Assembly (NCBI GenBank): GCA_039602395.1
Contig: JBCNJP010000023.1
Location: 86,373,324 to 86,437,323 of the forward strand
DNA: 64,000 bases
Direction of reading: 5' to 3'
Source: Deinandra increscens subsp. villosa
Lineage: Eukaryota; Streptophyta; Magnoliopsida; Asterales; Asteraceae
The number at the start of each line of letters is the position of its first letter. Within the stretch, counting starts at the first letter, position 1. Below the pieces are notes generated by a model. It was given only the letters and a program-made list of their open reading frames with translations, was not told the DNA's origin and searched no databases. Both the position numbers and the translations under genes were made by a program. This document shows positions 10,829-22,075 of this stretch, one piece after another.

Positions 10829-11110
10829 ATTTTTTTTCTTTTTTGGTGTAAACCGAAAAATTTCTTAAAAATTGTTGGGGATATAGGTAGTTTGGATGAT
10901 TATGATGTCTTTTATAGTTGGAGATTGTAAATTTCAACCTACCTAGCACTATATGGAGCGTATATATACATACGCTGCGTATAAAGATTAGCATACACCA
11001 ACCGAGCTTGGTTTTCTCCCGGTTTTAATGCATGAACTTAATACGCAGCGTATATATATATACGCCACGTATTGGGACAACCTCGTATAGATTTTGGCGG
11101 CTGCTGACTA
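10829..11110. other. Upstream region of the PB1-like ORF with palindromic motifs
   Basis: Holds ATACGCTGCGTAT at 10968-10980 and ATACGCAGCGTAT at 11041-11053, each next to short TATA runs. No coding sequence is supported. Confidence 0.45.
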
Positions 11111-11112
11111 CA

Positions 11113-11121
11113 ATACGCAGC

Positions 11122-11181
<60 letters not shown>

Positions 11182-11191
11182 GCTGCGTATT
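11113..11191. repeat. (TA)n array enclosed by inverted ATACGCWGCGTAT motifs
   Basis: ATACGCAGCGTAT (11113-11125) is followed by an uninterrupted TA run and closes with ATACGCTGCGTAT (11179-11191). The whole 79 bp is a near-perfect palindrome able to form a cruciform. Confidence 0.85.
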
Positions 11192-11310
11192 AGGATGTAG
11201 AAATAGAAGATTTTGTCTTTTATGGGTGTACAAATAGACAAGGCCATATGATATTAGAGAAGAGATAGTAAAAAGTGGGAGAAATGGAGTATTTAAGTGG
11301 TGAGTAAAAG

Positions 11311-11311
11311 T

Positions 11312-11361
<50 letters not shown>
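11311..11361. repeat. (TA)n microsatellite
   Basis: Uninterrupted TA dinucleotide run immediately left of the foldback element at 11376. Confidence 0.9.
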
Positions 11362-11363
<2 letters not shown>

Positions 11364-11375
11364 TTTAGGGTAAAA

Positions 11376-11590
11376 TACATCCAGCAAAAACGCTACATCC
11401 ATTACGGATTGATCTTGGGCGTCCATCAAGATCATCCAACAGTCAGTATCTATGGTGTTTTCCGCCTATGGTGTTTTCTTTTCCCCCGAAAACACCATAG
11501 GCGGAAAACACCATAGATCCTGGCTGTTGGATGATCTTGATGGACGCTCCAGATCAATCCGCAATGGATGTAGCGTTTTTGCTGGATGTA
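11376..11590. mobile_element. Foldback/MITE with 102-bp inverted arms
   Basis: Arm 11376-11477 begins TACATCCAGCAAAAACGCTA and is matched in reverse complement by 11489-11590. The arms differ at only a few positions and enclose an 11-base loop (11478-11488). (TA)n arrays border both sides, as expected if insertion was into TA microsatellite. There is no coding capacity. It could be a TA-targeting MITE or a locally generated palindrome. Confidence 0.7.
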
Positions 11591-11601
11591 GGATAACTCG
11601 A

Positions 11602-11603
<2 letters not shown>

Positions 11604-11660
<57 letters not shown>
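11604..11660. repeat. (TA)n microsatellite
   Basis: TA dinucleotide run immediately right of the foldback element. Confidence 0.9.
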
Positions 11661-11662
<2 letters not shown>

Positions 11663-11767
11663 GAAAACAAAAATCGACGGTCGTTTTTACGGGTCAACGA
11701 CCCTGATGATGGTCGTCGACGACCGTAAGGTCAATGGCCTGGTTAACGCCATAGTTTATTTAAAAAA

Positions 11768-13303
11768 GGAAAATTGGATTTTAATAATCCCAAATTTTAC
11801 CTATTGGCCGACAATAATCCCAGATTTAAAAATCATTTCCAACAGTCCCAACTTTCAACTGATTTTTTTTAATAGACCCGCCGTTAACTTTTTTAACACC
11901 GTTAAATGTATGCTGACGTGGCATGCTGACGTGTAATACTTCTTTTATTTTTTTAATTATTTAATTCATGTCATTTCCAAATCACATATCTCTTTAATAA
12001 TCAATTAAAAAAATCATGAATCTTCTAAAAACTGAATCGGAACCTAGATTAAAACAACAAATGATCACTGTTGTTCCCAAAAAAATCGTGAATCTCTTTT
12101 CCCCCTAAATATCACGTCGATCCAGGCATCAGCCTCCAAACCCTAAATATCACGTTTGATTGAGAAGAAACTTTAACAATTAAAGTATAACTTTAATGAA
12201 GAAACTCATGTCCAAGTCTTTTGTTTGTTTGACTACCAGCAACCAACCCTTTCTTAGCAATAATTGTTTGCTAATGTTTTGAAGGAATTGAAGTTACAGA
12301 GAGGGAGGAGATGAGCTTCAATTTTTAACTTTTTCTTAACAACCGCCCCCTTCCCCAACCTTGAAGTATCCGAGCTACGTGACTTCAACCACAATTAGGT
12401 TTCTCCCCCGCCTTTCTTCTCCTTCCACGCAAAATCTTCACCGCTCTTTTTGATTGCTCTCGTATCCTCGATCAAGTCGTTAATGGTGTTGCGATGTTAT
12501 CCAATGAATCGTTCTGCCGTCTCAGATCAGGCCGTTGACGGGTTTGCTATGTTGCTTCGTTTCCGATGAAAGATTGAGGCGGTGTCACCGCTAGGCTATC
12601 TTGATCTACGATGCCCAATTTCGTCGTCCTTTTATTTCTCTTGCCAAATTTCAGATTAACCCTCGAGGTGTACCGTTGTTTATATCCTCAGGATGATTTA
12701 CCGGCGGAGGCACCGTCCTTGGCCTCCTGAGGGACCATTGACTAGAGCTTGTTGACGTTGACTATGGGGCAATGGAACTTGTTTCGGAGCCTATGGAACT
12801 TGTTTCGTAGGCACCGTCCTTGGCCTCCGGTGGTGCATTCCTCCGGCGTTACCCCTACCTCCGGGATGCTTTCATGCTTTCCGATACGATCGTGTCCGGT
12901 GCTGACGTGTCCTCGCTTCTTGCGATTCTTCCTTAATCTGGTCGTCATTTTACCCTGAAAGAAGAACTCCGGTGATAGGCTGCCGCGACCAACTTAGATA
13001 GGGTTTTGTGATCCAGGATTGTATGCTCAAATCGTTTTGTGATCCAGATTTAATGATATTCATAATTTTTTAATTGATTTTTAATAGAATATGTGATTTG
13101 AAAATGACATGGATTAAATAATTAAAAAAATAAAAAAATATTACACGTCCACGTCAGCATACACTTAACGATGTTAAAAAAGTTAATGGCAGGTCCATTA
13201 AAAGAAAATTGGGTGAAAGTTGGAACTGTTGGAAATGATTTCCAAATGTGGGATTATTGCCGGCCAATAGGTAAAACTTGGGATTATTAAAATCCAATTT
13301 TCC
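11768..13303. mobile_element. Non-autonomous Mutator-like element with ~190-bp TIRs
   Basis: The left end starts GGAAAATTGGATTTTAATAA and the right end is its reverse complement ending CCAATTTTCC at 13303. Terminal inverted repeats extend about 190 bp (to about 11955 and from about 13115). The 9 bases on each side, TTTAAAAAA (11759-11767 and 13304-13312), are identical, the length typical for Mutator-like elements. The interior (about 12100-13050) is more GC-rich and looks like captured leader/exon-like sequence, but no convincing protein is read, so Pack-MULE status is only possible. The element sits inside an older GGTCGT-rich repeat visible at 11675-11757 and 13330-13620. Confidence 0.85.
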
Positions 13304-14825
13304 TTTAAAAAAATAATATTTTTTTAATCTTAGAGTCATCACGACCATGGCGATGGCGTTAGGCGTTGTCAGAGGGTCGTGGACGACCCTGGGCTTTGTC
13401 AGTGTTTTGACAGCCGTCTAAGAAAAAGTAAGGTCGTTGTCGGTCGATGACTATCGTGGCGACCATACACGTGGTACGTAGAGACGTTTGATTGGAAAAG
13501 AGGACGGTCGTCCGTCCCCAGGGAACGGTTGGGGACGATCACCAAAGTGGGCTATTTTAAGACCATTGTTTTTCAAACGGTCATTCTTAGACCAAACGCC
13601 GTTCAAACGATTATTTTTGTCTTTTTCTCAATATTAAATGGGTAAATAATGGGGTGTTTGTGGGAAATGCTACATTAGGAGTAAAAAAACTGTTTGTGAA
13701 AGAGCGGGTAAAAAATATAGCCGCTGAATAAAACTGTTTGTAGGAAAAACGGTCCTCAACGATATTAGCGTTGCAGATGGTCTAAGAAAACAATGATAGG
13801 TTAGAGCCAGGAACATTGAAACTTAACCATACACCACTAGTAATAATAACTAATAACATCTCGCACAAAATCACTCAAATCTCTAACAAATGCTGCATAC
13901 AATCGTCACTTAGATATGTAGCAAGGGCTTAGCCAATCTAAGGACCTTCGCATCTCATATGACATATTGATATGCACGAGGTTCACATTGATATCCATTT
14001 TGACACAATGATCTGAACATTTTCACATCATTGTGTCAAATCGAAAGAGTAATTTTTAAAAAAAAATTACATAACAACACTTTACGCGTTTTAAAGATAA
14101 AAAACACTCGTTTTTATGGTGTATTTTTTTAAATGATGTCTTATCTAAGAGTTATAAATGCTTAAAAAATGAGAGAAACTTGATAAAAAGTCAAAAATAT
14201 CCTTCCATCTTTTATTATTTTTGTAACTCTACACATAAAAACTTCAGACCATAAATCTTCATATAATTAAAGATCTAATGATTATAATTTATTCTTACCA
14301 TTCTTATAAAAAAAACTTCTAAAACTAATATCTCTCATGTTATAAGTTGGTATCGTAATTTTGGCTAAGTTTTTTCCTCAATAACCAAAATCTTACTTTG
14401 ATATTGAAAAGTTTTAGTTTCTACTTACGGTAACAATAACCAAAATCTTACTTTGATATTGAAAAGTTTTAGTTTCTACTTACGGTAACAATTATTTAAA
14501 TGGACCGCATTTTTTTAAATACTGAAACATAAAATTACCGACCTGCTATATTGTCACATGCACACCAATAATAATAAAATGAAAGTAAAAAGGTCAATAG
14601 ATAGATAAAAAGACATCTGACAGCAGCAGTAAATAGTGACTAATTGGGATATTCAAATCTTTGTTTCTATGCCTCTCAATAATACTCTTTCCCTCCTCAA
14701 AAGATAGTACGTCAACTTTATTTTGAATAAAGTTTTCTTTTCTTTTCTTAAGATATATAAAATAAAAACTTCTAACTCGAAAAAAATTATATTAAATTTA
14801 CTAAACGTAATTACAACAAAAACAT
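13304..14825. other. Intergenic/repeat DNA without genes
   Basis: 13330-13620 is rich in GGTCGT and ACGGTCGT words and continues the repeat interrupted by the Mutator-like element. 14040-14825 is AT-rich. Apart from the 57-bp tandem duplication near 14376 I see no gene or RNA. Confidence 0.5.
14376..14489. repeat. 57-bp tandem duplication
   Basis: A 57-bp unit containing AACCAAAATCTTACTTTGAT is present twice in perfect tandem, then diverges. It looks like a recent local duplication. Confidence 0.85.
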
Positions 14826-14830
14826 TTAAA

Positions 14831-15094
14831 TGTTTGACTTATAATCATTTAAACCATGTTATAAAAGTTAATGGGTCAGTGTTGTAAATAGTTAAAGTTA
14901 AGGTTTAGTCCATATGTCATTATATATTTAGTGCAGGGATTGTAAGTGTCAAGTTAGAAAGTTGGTAACCGCTTAGGGATGTATAAATGTCGATGGATAT
15001 GCAGATGTCGAATACATGAACATATTTTGTATGTACGTATTTTGATTCCAGAAATTCTATCCATTGACTGTTAAGATCCAGATTAGGGCCAACA
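14831..15094 (+). repeat. 5' LTR of outer Copia-like element
   Basis: 264 bp, TGTTTGAC...GGGCCAACA. It carries a roughly 45-base segment near 15000-15045 that the 3' LTR lacks. Confidence 0.9.
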
Positions 15095-15096
15095 TT

Positions 15097-15108
15097 TGGT
15101 ATCAGAGC
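15097..15108 (+). other. Primer-binding site (initiator tRNA-Met)
   Basis: TGGTATCAGAGC two bases downstream of the 5' LTR, the usual plant Copia primer-binding site. It fixes the plus orientation of this element. Confidence 0.9.
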
Positions 15109-16079
15109 ACATGTATAATCAATCGATTTTAAATCATCATCATCATCTACGCAGAAGCAAAATCGATTTAGAGTAAATCGATTCACAACCGACGATCAAA
15201 TCGTTTCACAAAAAATCGATTCAAAGGATCGTTGTTGACGGTGATTTTGATTCAGAACCAGAAGAACAGATCAATTCAGGAAAACTGATTCAGAAGCGGA
15301 AGTCGATTCACTACCCGCGATTTAGAAGCAGAAGCCACAAAACGGAAGGAATAAAAACGATTCAGCAATTAAAAAAAATTGATCCGAAGACATCAATTTC
15401 AGAACGTGATTATCAAATTCACAAAGTCGCTGCACACCAGAAAAACGAAGAATAGGGTTGTTCTTGATCAAGAAATAGAGACAAAATTTAAATACAGTCG
15501 AGGATTGTATCGCAATTAATTACAATTTCGGATTTGACCAATTCATGTTGGTGATTTCGAAAAAAATCGAGTTTTGTTTTGTTGTTCGTCGTTCACTGAA
15601 CCAAAAAAAGGGGACGTCAGTTAAAGTTTTTATTGCAAAAAGTCAACATCAGGAATTGTTGATTTCATAAAGTCAATTTCAAAGGCAGAAAGAAAATTCT
15701 AGACCAAGGGTATTTATTTTTTCTTTGCTGCGAAAGTCAGGAACCATTTTTATTTGTGTGTTAAAAAACCCATTCATATAATCCAGAAAGGATTATGTTT
15801 TGGTTAATACGCAAATCAGAAGCAAGAAGAATTGAAGTGGTTTACATCAAACAAAGAGAGATAGTTTGAGAAAATTAGAGGACGAAGAAAATCATCACAA
15901 AGTCGATGATCAGAGATTTCAGAACCAGAGAGGATTCACAAAAAATTCTAGGTTTTATCAAATACTTACTTGAATTTATTTCATCAATCTAGATCAGGGA
16001 AATTCTAGATTTACATACTTAGAATCACGAATAGATTTGCAAGTATAGTTTGTATCGCATTTTGGTTAGAATAGAAACC

Positions 16080-17162
16080 ATGACGGATACTGAAAACAAC
16101 AATAATGTTGTGGTGATACATAGAGAAACAGTGTCCTCACCCATTTTCTAATGCCCAATCCTAAAATCTATGAATTATATCGTATGGTCCATCCGAATCA
16201 AAACCATACTAGAGGCAAATGGATTATGGGAAATGATAGAACCAAACGAGAATACGCAAGCGGATGTCAAGAAGGACAAGACCGCATGTGCATATCTATT
16301 CCAGGCGTTATTAGAAGATATGATAATGCAAGTCGCAAACTGCAAATCTGCAAAGGAGATTTGGGACGCACTTAAGATGCGTCACATTGGAGTAGATCGC
16401 GTGCAGAAGGCACGATTGCAAACACTCAAAACCGAGTTTGAGTTGTTGCAAATGAAAGAGGAAGAATCAATAGATTCTTTCACCTCTAGATTAAATAACA
16501 TCATCTCACGGGCAAGTGCCTTAGGTTCAACCCTAGAACAATCGGCACTAACATGGAAACTCTTAAGTTCTGTGCCCGATAGATTTTCACATATTGTCGC
16601 CACTATCGAACAATTTTGTGATCTTGACGAAATGAGTCTAAACGAGACAATAGGACGTTTGAAGGCTTTCGAGGAAAAGATCAAATTAAAGAAAGTAATT
16701 CAAGTAAACGATCAAGAGAAACTATTATTCACACATGGAAGGCGTTCTCATGGACAAGGAAAGTTTAAATCATCACAAGGCAATTGGCGCTCAAGGAAGT
16801 TTAAACAAGATGAAAGTGAAGAAGATTCTTCAGACGATGATCTTAGTGAACAAGGAAGTTCTAGTTCATCACGAGGCCAAAGCAGTGACAAATTCAGAGA
16901 AGAAGGAAAAGAAGAAAATTTGTCACACGACAACTTCATCGTGAATAATGAAGATTGTGATAGGAGAAAGATATACACGAGGAACCGAAGCAAATTTGTG
17001 TTAGATATAAGTAAGGTTAGGTGTTATAACTGTAATAATTATGGACACTATGCCTCAGACTGTCCTAAGAAAAACAAAAGAGAAGAACAGTCAAATCTAT
17101 TGCAAGAAGACGATGAACCGACTCTCTTAATGGCAATTAAGGATAACTACAAGGATCAATAG
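16080..17162 (+). pseudogene. gag: Copia-type gag (UBN2 domain and CCHC zinc knuckle), one premature stop
   Basis: The frame opens at ATG 16080 (MTDTENNNN), meets TAA at 16149-16151 and then continues in the same frame to TAG at 17160-17162. After the stop it reads NYIVWSIRIKTILEANGLW, the conserved start of the UBN2/gag-polypeptide domain, then QALLEDMIMQ, AKEIWDALKMRH and SFTSRLNNIISRASALG. An acidic Ser-rich stretch follows, then a canonical zinc knuckle CYNCNNYGHYASDC (C315, C318, H323, C328 from ATG 16080). Gag would package element RNA. TAA for CAA is the simplest origin of the stop, since a Gln is usual just before the CP(M/I)L motif in such gags. No pol follows. A start at ATG 16170 would give 330 residues with the UBN2 domain nearly whole. 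Confidence 0.8.
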
Positions 17163-17976
17163 GATATTTCCTTAAACGAGAATGAAACAGAACTAGAATG
17201 GACAAGGCTTGTTCAAGGTGAAGATGCTTATCTTAATAAGAAGACCGAAGAAGACAAATTGACAAGTCTCAGATAGGAAACAGAAGGTTATATAAAAGGA
17301 GAAGTTAGCTAAGGAAACATTTGCGGTAGAGAAGTCTACACTATTAGAAGCACTCAGAAGGAAAGAATCTCAAATGTTTCATGACTTAGAAATGAAGAAA
17401 CAAGAATTTGAGATAAAATTAAATATTAAAGAAAAGGAGTTTGAAAAGCGTATGCATGAGAGAGAGAAGTTATGTGAAAAGAAAATAGATGATCAGAAGC
17501 ACCAAGAAGAAGAACATTTTGGTGTGTATGTTGAAGATCAAAAGGAATGTGAAGAGAAGACGTTCAAGGTTATATCATCATCAGATTATAAGAAAGACTA
17601 TGAAGTTGAATCAAGTTGCAAGAAGATGAAATCAGATCCAATTCGTGCTTTTCTACCCAAATGCAAGTCAGTGAAAGTTTAAGAAGATGCAAAGGGAAAG
17701 TAAAAGAAAATGGTGAAAATGATGATACTCAAGAAGAATATGAAGAAAATTAAAAGTTCGTGCTACAACTCATGAAGATAAAGTTGTAGATAAAGACGCA
17801 TGTCAGAGAGGAAGAAAGCCAAAGTTTAAAGATAATGCTAGAATATCACAAAAAGCCAAGATACAAAAAGACATGCTCAAGACCAAGACAAAGAAAGAAA
17901 TGAAGACACTTGATGACATGGAGGAAGAACTCAAAGACTAATTGTGATTGAAGGCATGGTTTAAAAGATTAAGGGG
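17163..17976 (+). pseudogene. Decayed coiled-coil extension of the Copia-like gag
   Basis: The gag frame reads on past 17162 for 37 codons to TAG at 17274-17276, then the coding signal moves to another frame. An open stretch (17374-17682) is Lys/Glu-rich and coiled-coil-like (FEIKLNIKEKEFEKRMHERE). Stops and shifts accumulate towards 17940. This is probably a C-terminal gag extension; it has no enzymatic motif. Confidence 0.5.
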
Positions 17977-18404
17977 TGTAGGTCCGGAAATCTCCCAAAC
18001 ACACGATATAATGATCTAACACGAGTGCGGAATCCTCGTAAGAGATTGATTCAAGAAAATAGTAGATGAAGAGATTGGATCTTTGAGAAAGATCGAATCT
18101 TGAATGGAAATCCGTCTACTATGAAGCTTAGAACACCGATCGGAATCACACACACACACAAGAAATCGTAAATAGGTTCTCCCAAAGCTTACTTGATCAT
18201 AAACATGAGGTGGTATTTATACCACCTCTTACAAGCACATGGGCTAAACATAAACCCAATAAGCCCAATCATAAACCCAAGCCCATGCCCAATCTAATAG
18301 TAAACTAGCCTAAACATAATAAAACTAGCCTACTAATCTAATTAAACCCTCTAAGCCCAGCCCAACTTACTTAATATTACAAGCCTCATAATCTATCCTC
18401 TACA
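17977..18404 (-). repeat. 3' LTR of nested element
   Basis: 428 bp, TGTAGGTCC...CCTCTACA on the plus strand. It abuts a truncated gag frame with no polypurine tract between, unlike the internal LTR junctions, so a deletion or template switch took place at 18404/18405. Confidence 0.9.
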
Positions 18405-18733
18405 ACTTGCAACTCATTGTTTTTATGCTTAAGGTCATCTATCTGCTTACTAAGCTCAGCTATTTCTAACTTAGCGTTGTCATACAGATAAGCGTTCTCA
18501 GTTGCTAGTTTTTGATATTTCACAATGTCTAGTTTCTGAGCTTTTACCTTCTCTTCATTCTTTTGCCATCTACCCTTGAATGAACTTTTTTCACATTTTA
18601 CCTCAAATAGTTCTGATTTAAAATTTTTACAGATTTGCCTAAGTTCAGGAATTAATCGAGCACAAGTAGGATTGGGGCATATCTCAGCATCTTCGTCCTC
18701 AAATATATTCTTTTCTTCAACCACTGAACTCAT
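18405..18733 (-). pseudogene. Truncated gag N-terminus (second copy)
   Basis: ATG 18733 opens a frame identical to the first 109 residues of the full gag at 24853 (MSSVVEEKNIFEDEDAEICP through HKNNELQV). It then runs into LTR sequence and stops at 18386 after five unrelated residues. It is the left end of the 2.29 kb duplicated segment. It retains the coiled-coil but no zinc knuckle. Confidence 0.9.
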
Positions 18734-19460
18734 TTTCTTTCTTTAGATATGCAGCTTCTGAAAATTTCGAAAAATCGGCAAAAACGGCAAAATGGCAAAA
18801 TTACTATTCAAAGAATAGTGTCAGAAACTTAAAACGTGAAAACGGAGGCCTTCGGAGTGGAATTTGGGGGTCCAAACGAGCTCCCCTGGACGTTAGTCCG
18901 GGGTAATTCTGGGGCTTGATGTCACGAACGTCGTGTTCAAATTTGAGCTTCTAACTCCAAACGAGTCAAAAGTTACGCCCGTTTCCGTGAAAGTATGAAA
19001 TAGTGACTTTTTTGCCGCAAAATAATGAGTTTCCGATCGTAAACGCCCGATTACGATCGAGAACGCCGTTTCCGATCAACCCACTAATCGTAAACACTTA
19101 ACCGCCTTTAAAAATCGTAAACTCGATTACGATTCAATGATTACGATCACGGAGTCGTAAACACCTGTTCCCGATAAAACAAAGTCGTAAACACCCTTTA
19201 CGATTCTGCAAAGTCGTAAACACAAGTACGACCAACAAGTACAATCGTGAACACCTTTCTCCGGGTCGTAAACAGGCAATCTTCAACCAAAACCCAGAAC
19301 TTTCAGTCGTAAACGCCCAGAACACGAAGAACACAGCAGCAGCAGCGATCGTAAACTCCAAAATCCTTCAAATCTTCAACAAAAACTCGAATACAAACCC
19401 AGAAAACGCTTGAATCTATATCGTGAGAGCCTCGAATCTAAGATTCTTGGCTCTGATACC
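18734..19460 (-). other. Leader with TCGTAAAC motif array (copy A)
   Basis: Between primer site and gag ATG, the words TCGTAAAC and GTCGTAAACACC recur about 15 times within 19037-19350 (minus strand GTTTACGA). The matching array in copy B is at about 25157-25475, and a third, diverged one is at 26819-27110. The repeated motif suggests an RNA or protein recognition feature, such as a packaging signal; this is inference. Confidence 0.6.
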
Positions 19461-19461
19461 A

Positions 19462-19806
19462 GAGTATGGGATAATAAGTATTATCCGAAGGGAACTCGAG
19501 GATGATACTTATTATCTAATGGAAAAGACTTCCTCCGTCAGATCTTGACAATTTTTTTTTTTAGAAATCGTAAATAGGTTCTCCCCAAAGCTTGCTTGAT
19601 CATAAACATGAGGTGGTATTTATACCACCTCTTACAAGCACATGGGCTAATCATAAACCCAATAAGCCCCAATCATAAACCCAAGCCCATGCCCAATCTA
19701 ATAGTAAACTAGCCTAAACATAATAAAACTAGCCTACTAATCTAATTAAACCTTCTAAGCCCAGCCCAACGTATTTAATATTACAAGCCTCATAATCTAG
19801 CCTCTA
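19462..19806 (-). repeat. Internal chimeric LTR (copy A)
   Basis: On the minus strand it starts TGTAGAGGCTAG after the purine tract CTAGGGGAAGAT. It matches the outer LTR for about 240 bp, then switches at CGATTTCT to a different ~100-bp tail ending in the 47-bp hairpin before the primer site. The second half of the outer LTR is thus replaced. Confidence 0.75.
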
Positions 19807-20634
19807 CAATCTTCCCCTAGGCTTGTGATATTAAATGTCTTCGATCTTTGAAATTCTTCTTCTTGACTGGCTGGCAAAGACGTTGATGAAGATTCTTTCC
19901 GCAGAAATCTTCAATGGGTTTCATGATGGGCACATGGGACTTCCTCTTGATCAGCATCAGCTCGAACTTCTTGAATTGAACAAGCAATGAAATGGAGGAC
20001 TCTCATTGACTTGCTTCTTTTGAAAGCATTGGTTCTTGCTGAATCTTCGGTAACTGTCTTGAATCTCCAAAACAATTAGAGGGTTGAAATTTTGAAAACC
20101 CCTAACTTTGAAGAATTTGATTGTTGATCTTCAAACTTCATGATCTCTGACTGCTCTCTGTATCATTTTCTTCAACGAGACTTGAAGTCTTCAGCTTCCC
20201 CTAAACATGTGAACATCTTCTTTGAAGCTCTTTTGAAAAACTTGAAAAGACACCAACAACTTCCCCTGAACACATGCTTATTCAGATAGAAGTCTTGTCC
20301 GGCTGGTTCTTTAACTTTGAGCAGCAGCGGCATCTTTCTATCATCAACCTGTCTGACACACATTTGAAAAAATATACACCAACAGACATTTGATGACTGG
20401 TCTTTGGGTTAGGAGGTAATTATCATCTGTTCAGTTGATTCAAATTAACATAATTTTAACCAAAAACCCTAATATAGATTACGGGTTTTCTATAAAACTT
20501 CCCCTGAACCCAAAGACCTCTAAAGACTTCCCCTTAGCTGATTACTTCCCCTCAGCTAAGGACTTCCCCTGAAATAATACATATTATCTTCGAGTTCCCT
20601 TCAGATACTATGTATTATGGAAGTCTTTTCATTA

Positions 20635-20681
20635 GATAATAAGTATCATCCTCGAGTTCCCTTCGGATAATACTTATTATC
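20635..20681. repeat. 47-bp hairpin unit (one of seven)
   Basis: Arms GATAATAAGTATCATCC and GGATAATACTTATTATC pair at 16 of 17 positions around a 13-base loop TCGAGTTCCCTTC. Other copies: 20738-20784, 21315-21361, 21418-21464, 26755-26801. Inverted orientation: 19470-19516 and 25591-25637, both at LTR/primer-site junctions. Confidence 0.9.
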
Positions 20682-22004
20682 CTCCCTCCTTCCCCTAAAA
20701 ATTTGTCAAGATCTGACGGAGGAAGTCTTTTCCATTAGATAATAAGTATCATCCTCGAGTTCCCTTCGGATAATACTTATTATCCCATACTCTGATTGTT
20801 GATCTTCAAACTTTATGATCTCTGACTGCTCTCATATTCTGTTTCAAAGATTTGACTTGAAATCTTCAGCTTCCCCTAAACTTGTGAGCATTTTCTTTGA
20901 AAAACTTTCGAAGCTTTTGAAGACTTGAAAGACACCAACAACTTCCCCTGAACAGTTGCTTATTCAGATGGAAGTCTTGTCCGGCTGGTTCTTTAACTTG
21001 AGCAGTAACAACATCTTTCTATCATCAACCTGTCTGACACACATTTGAAAAAATATACTCCACCAGACATTTGATGATCGGTCTTTGGGTTAGGAGATAA
21101 TTATCATCTGTTCAGTTGATTCAAATTAACATAATTTTAACCAAAAACCCTAATATAGATTACGGGTTTTCTATAAAACTTCCCCTGAACCCAAGACCTC
21201 TAAAGACTTCCCCTTAGCTGATTACTTCCCCTCAGCTAAGGACTTCCCCTGAGATAATACATATTATCCTCGAGTTCCCTTCGGATACTATGTATTATGG
21301 AAGTCTTTTTATTTGATAATAAGTATCATCCTCGAGTTCCCTTCGGATAATACTTATTATCCTCCCTCCTTCCCCTAAAAATTTGTCAAGATCTGACGGA
21401 GGAAGTCTTTTCCATTAGATAATAAGTATCATCCTCGAGTTCCCTTCGGATAATACTTATTATCCCATACTCCTTCCCCTAAAAATTTGTCAAGATCTGT
21501 CGGGGGCATATTGTCATGCATTAAAACCCTTGAAAAACATATTTTGACTTCTCAAATCAACCTGGCCAAGAAAAAAACACACCAAAAAGAACTTAACGAC
21601 TCACACACGAAAGATAAAAACTAAACAAATACTTACCAAACCAAACATGAGAAAGTTTACAAGGGATCAAACCATATGAATCTGACTGAGGAACCCTTTT
21701 CAGCTTCAGTTACTTAACTAGTCCAGGTGATTGTCGGTATGTTTGTCCGCTTTAAACTCAAACCCGTTTAATCCAACCGAATGCGTCATGCTTAATATAG
21801 TACATTATTACCATCATGTTTAATAGTCCCCACACCCAAGCGTACACAGCAAAACCTACCCAACCTTAGAGTTTATTGAGGATTCACAAACCCCCAACTT
21901 GAGGAACCATGCACCACGACTATGACTACCACTTATTTTCATTAACCATCAGTTGGTGATCAGGTCGGCCGCTAAGCACACAAAGAAGACCAACTGAACA
22001 TTTT

Positions 22005-22075
22005 CTTTTCTTTTTCATTTCTTTTTCATTTCTTTTTCATTTCTTTTTCATTTCTTTTTCTTTTCATTTTATTAT
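22005..22075. repeat. Simple repeat (TTTCTTTTTCAT)n
   Basis: Pyrimidine-rich direct repeats of about 12 bp on the plus strand, inside the non-coding region of the nested element. Confidence 0.85.

Larger units (their letters stand above)
18405..20694. repeat. 2.29 kb direct repeat, copy A
   Basis: Nearly identical to 24523-26814 at an offset of about 6,120 bp; only a handful of single-base differences were seen (for example 18894, and poly-A/T length near 19555). It contains gag N-terminus, leader, primer site, chimeric LTR and 3' region. Confidence 0.95.

Noticed and set aside
11038..11661. Frames with long Tyr-Ile repeats
   Set aside because: Translations of TA microsatellites.
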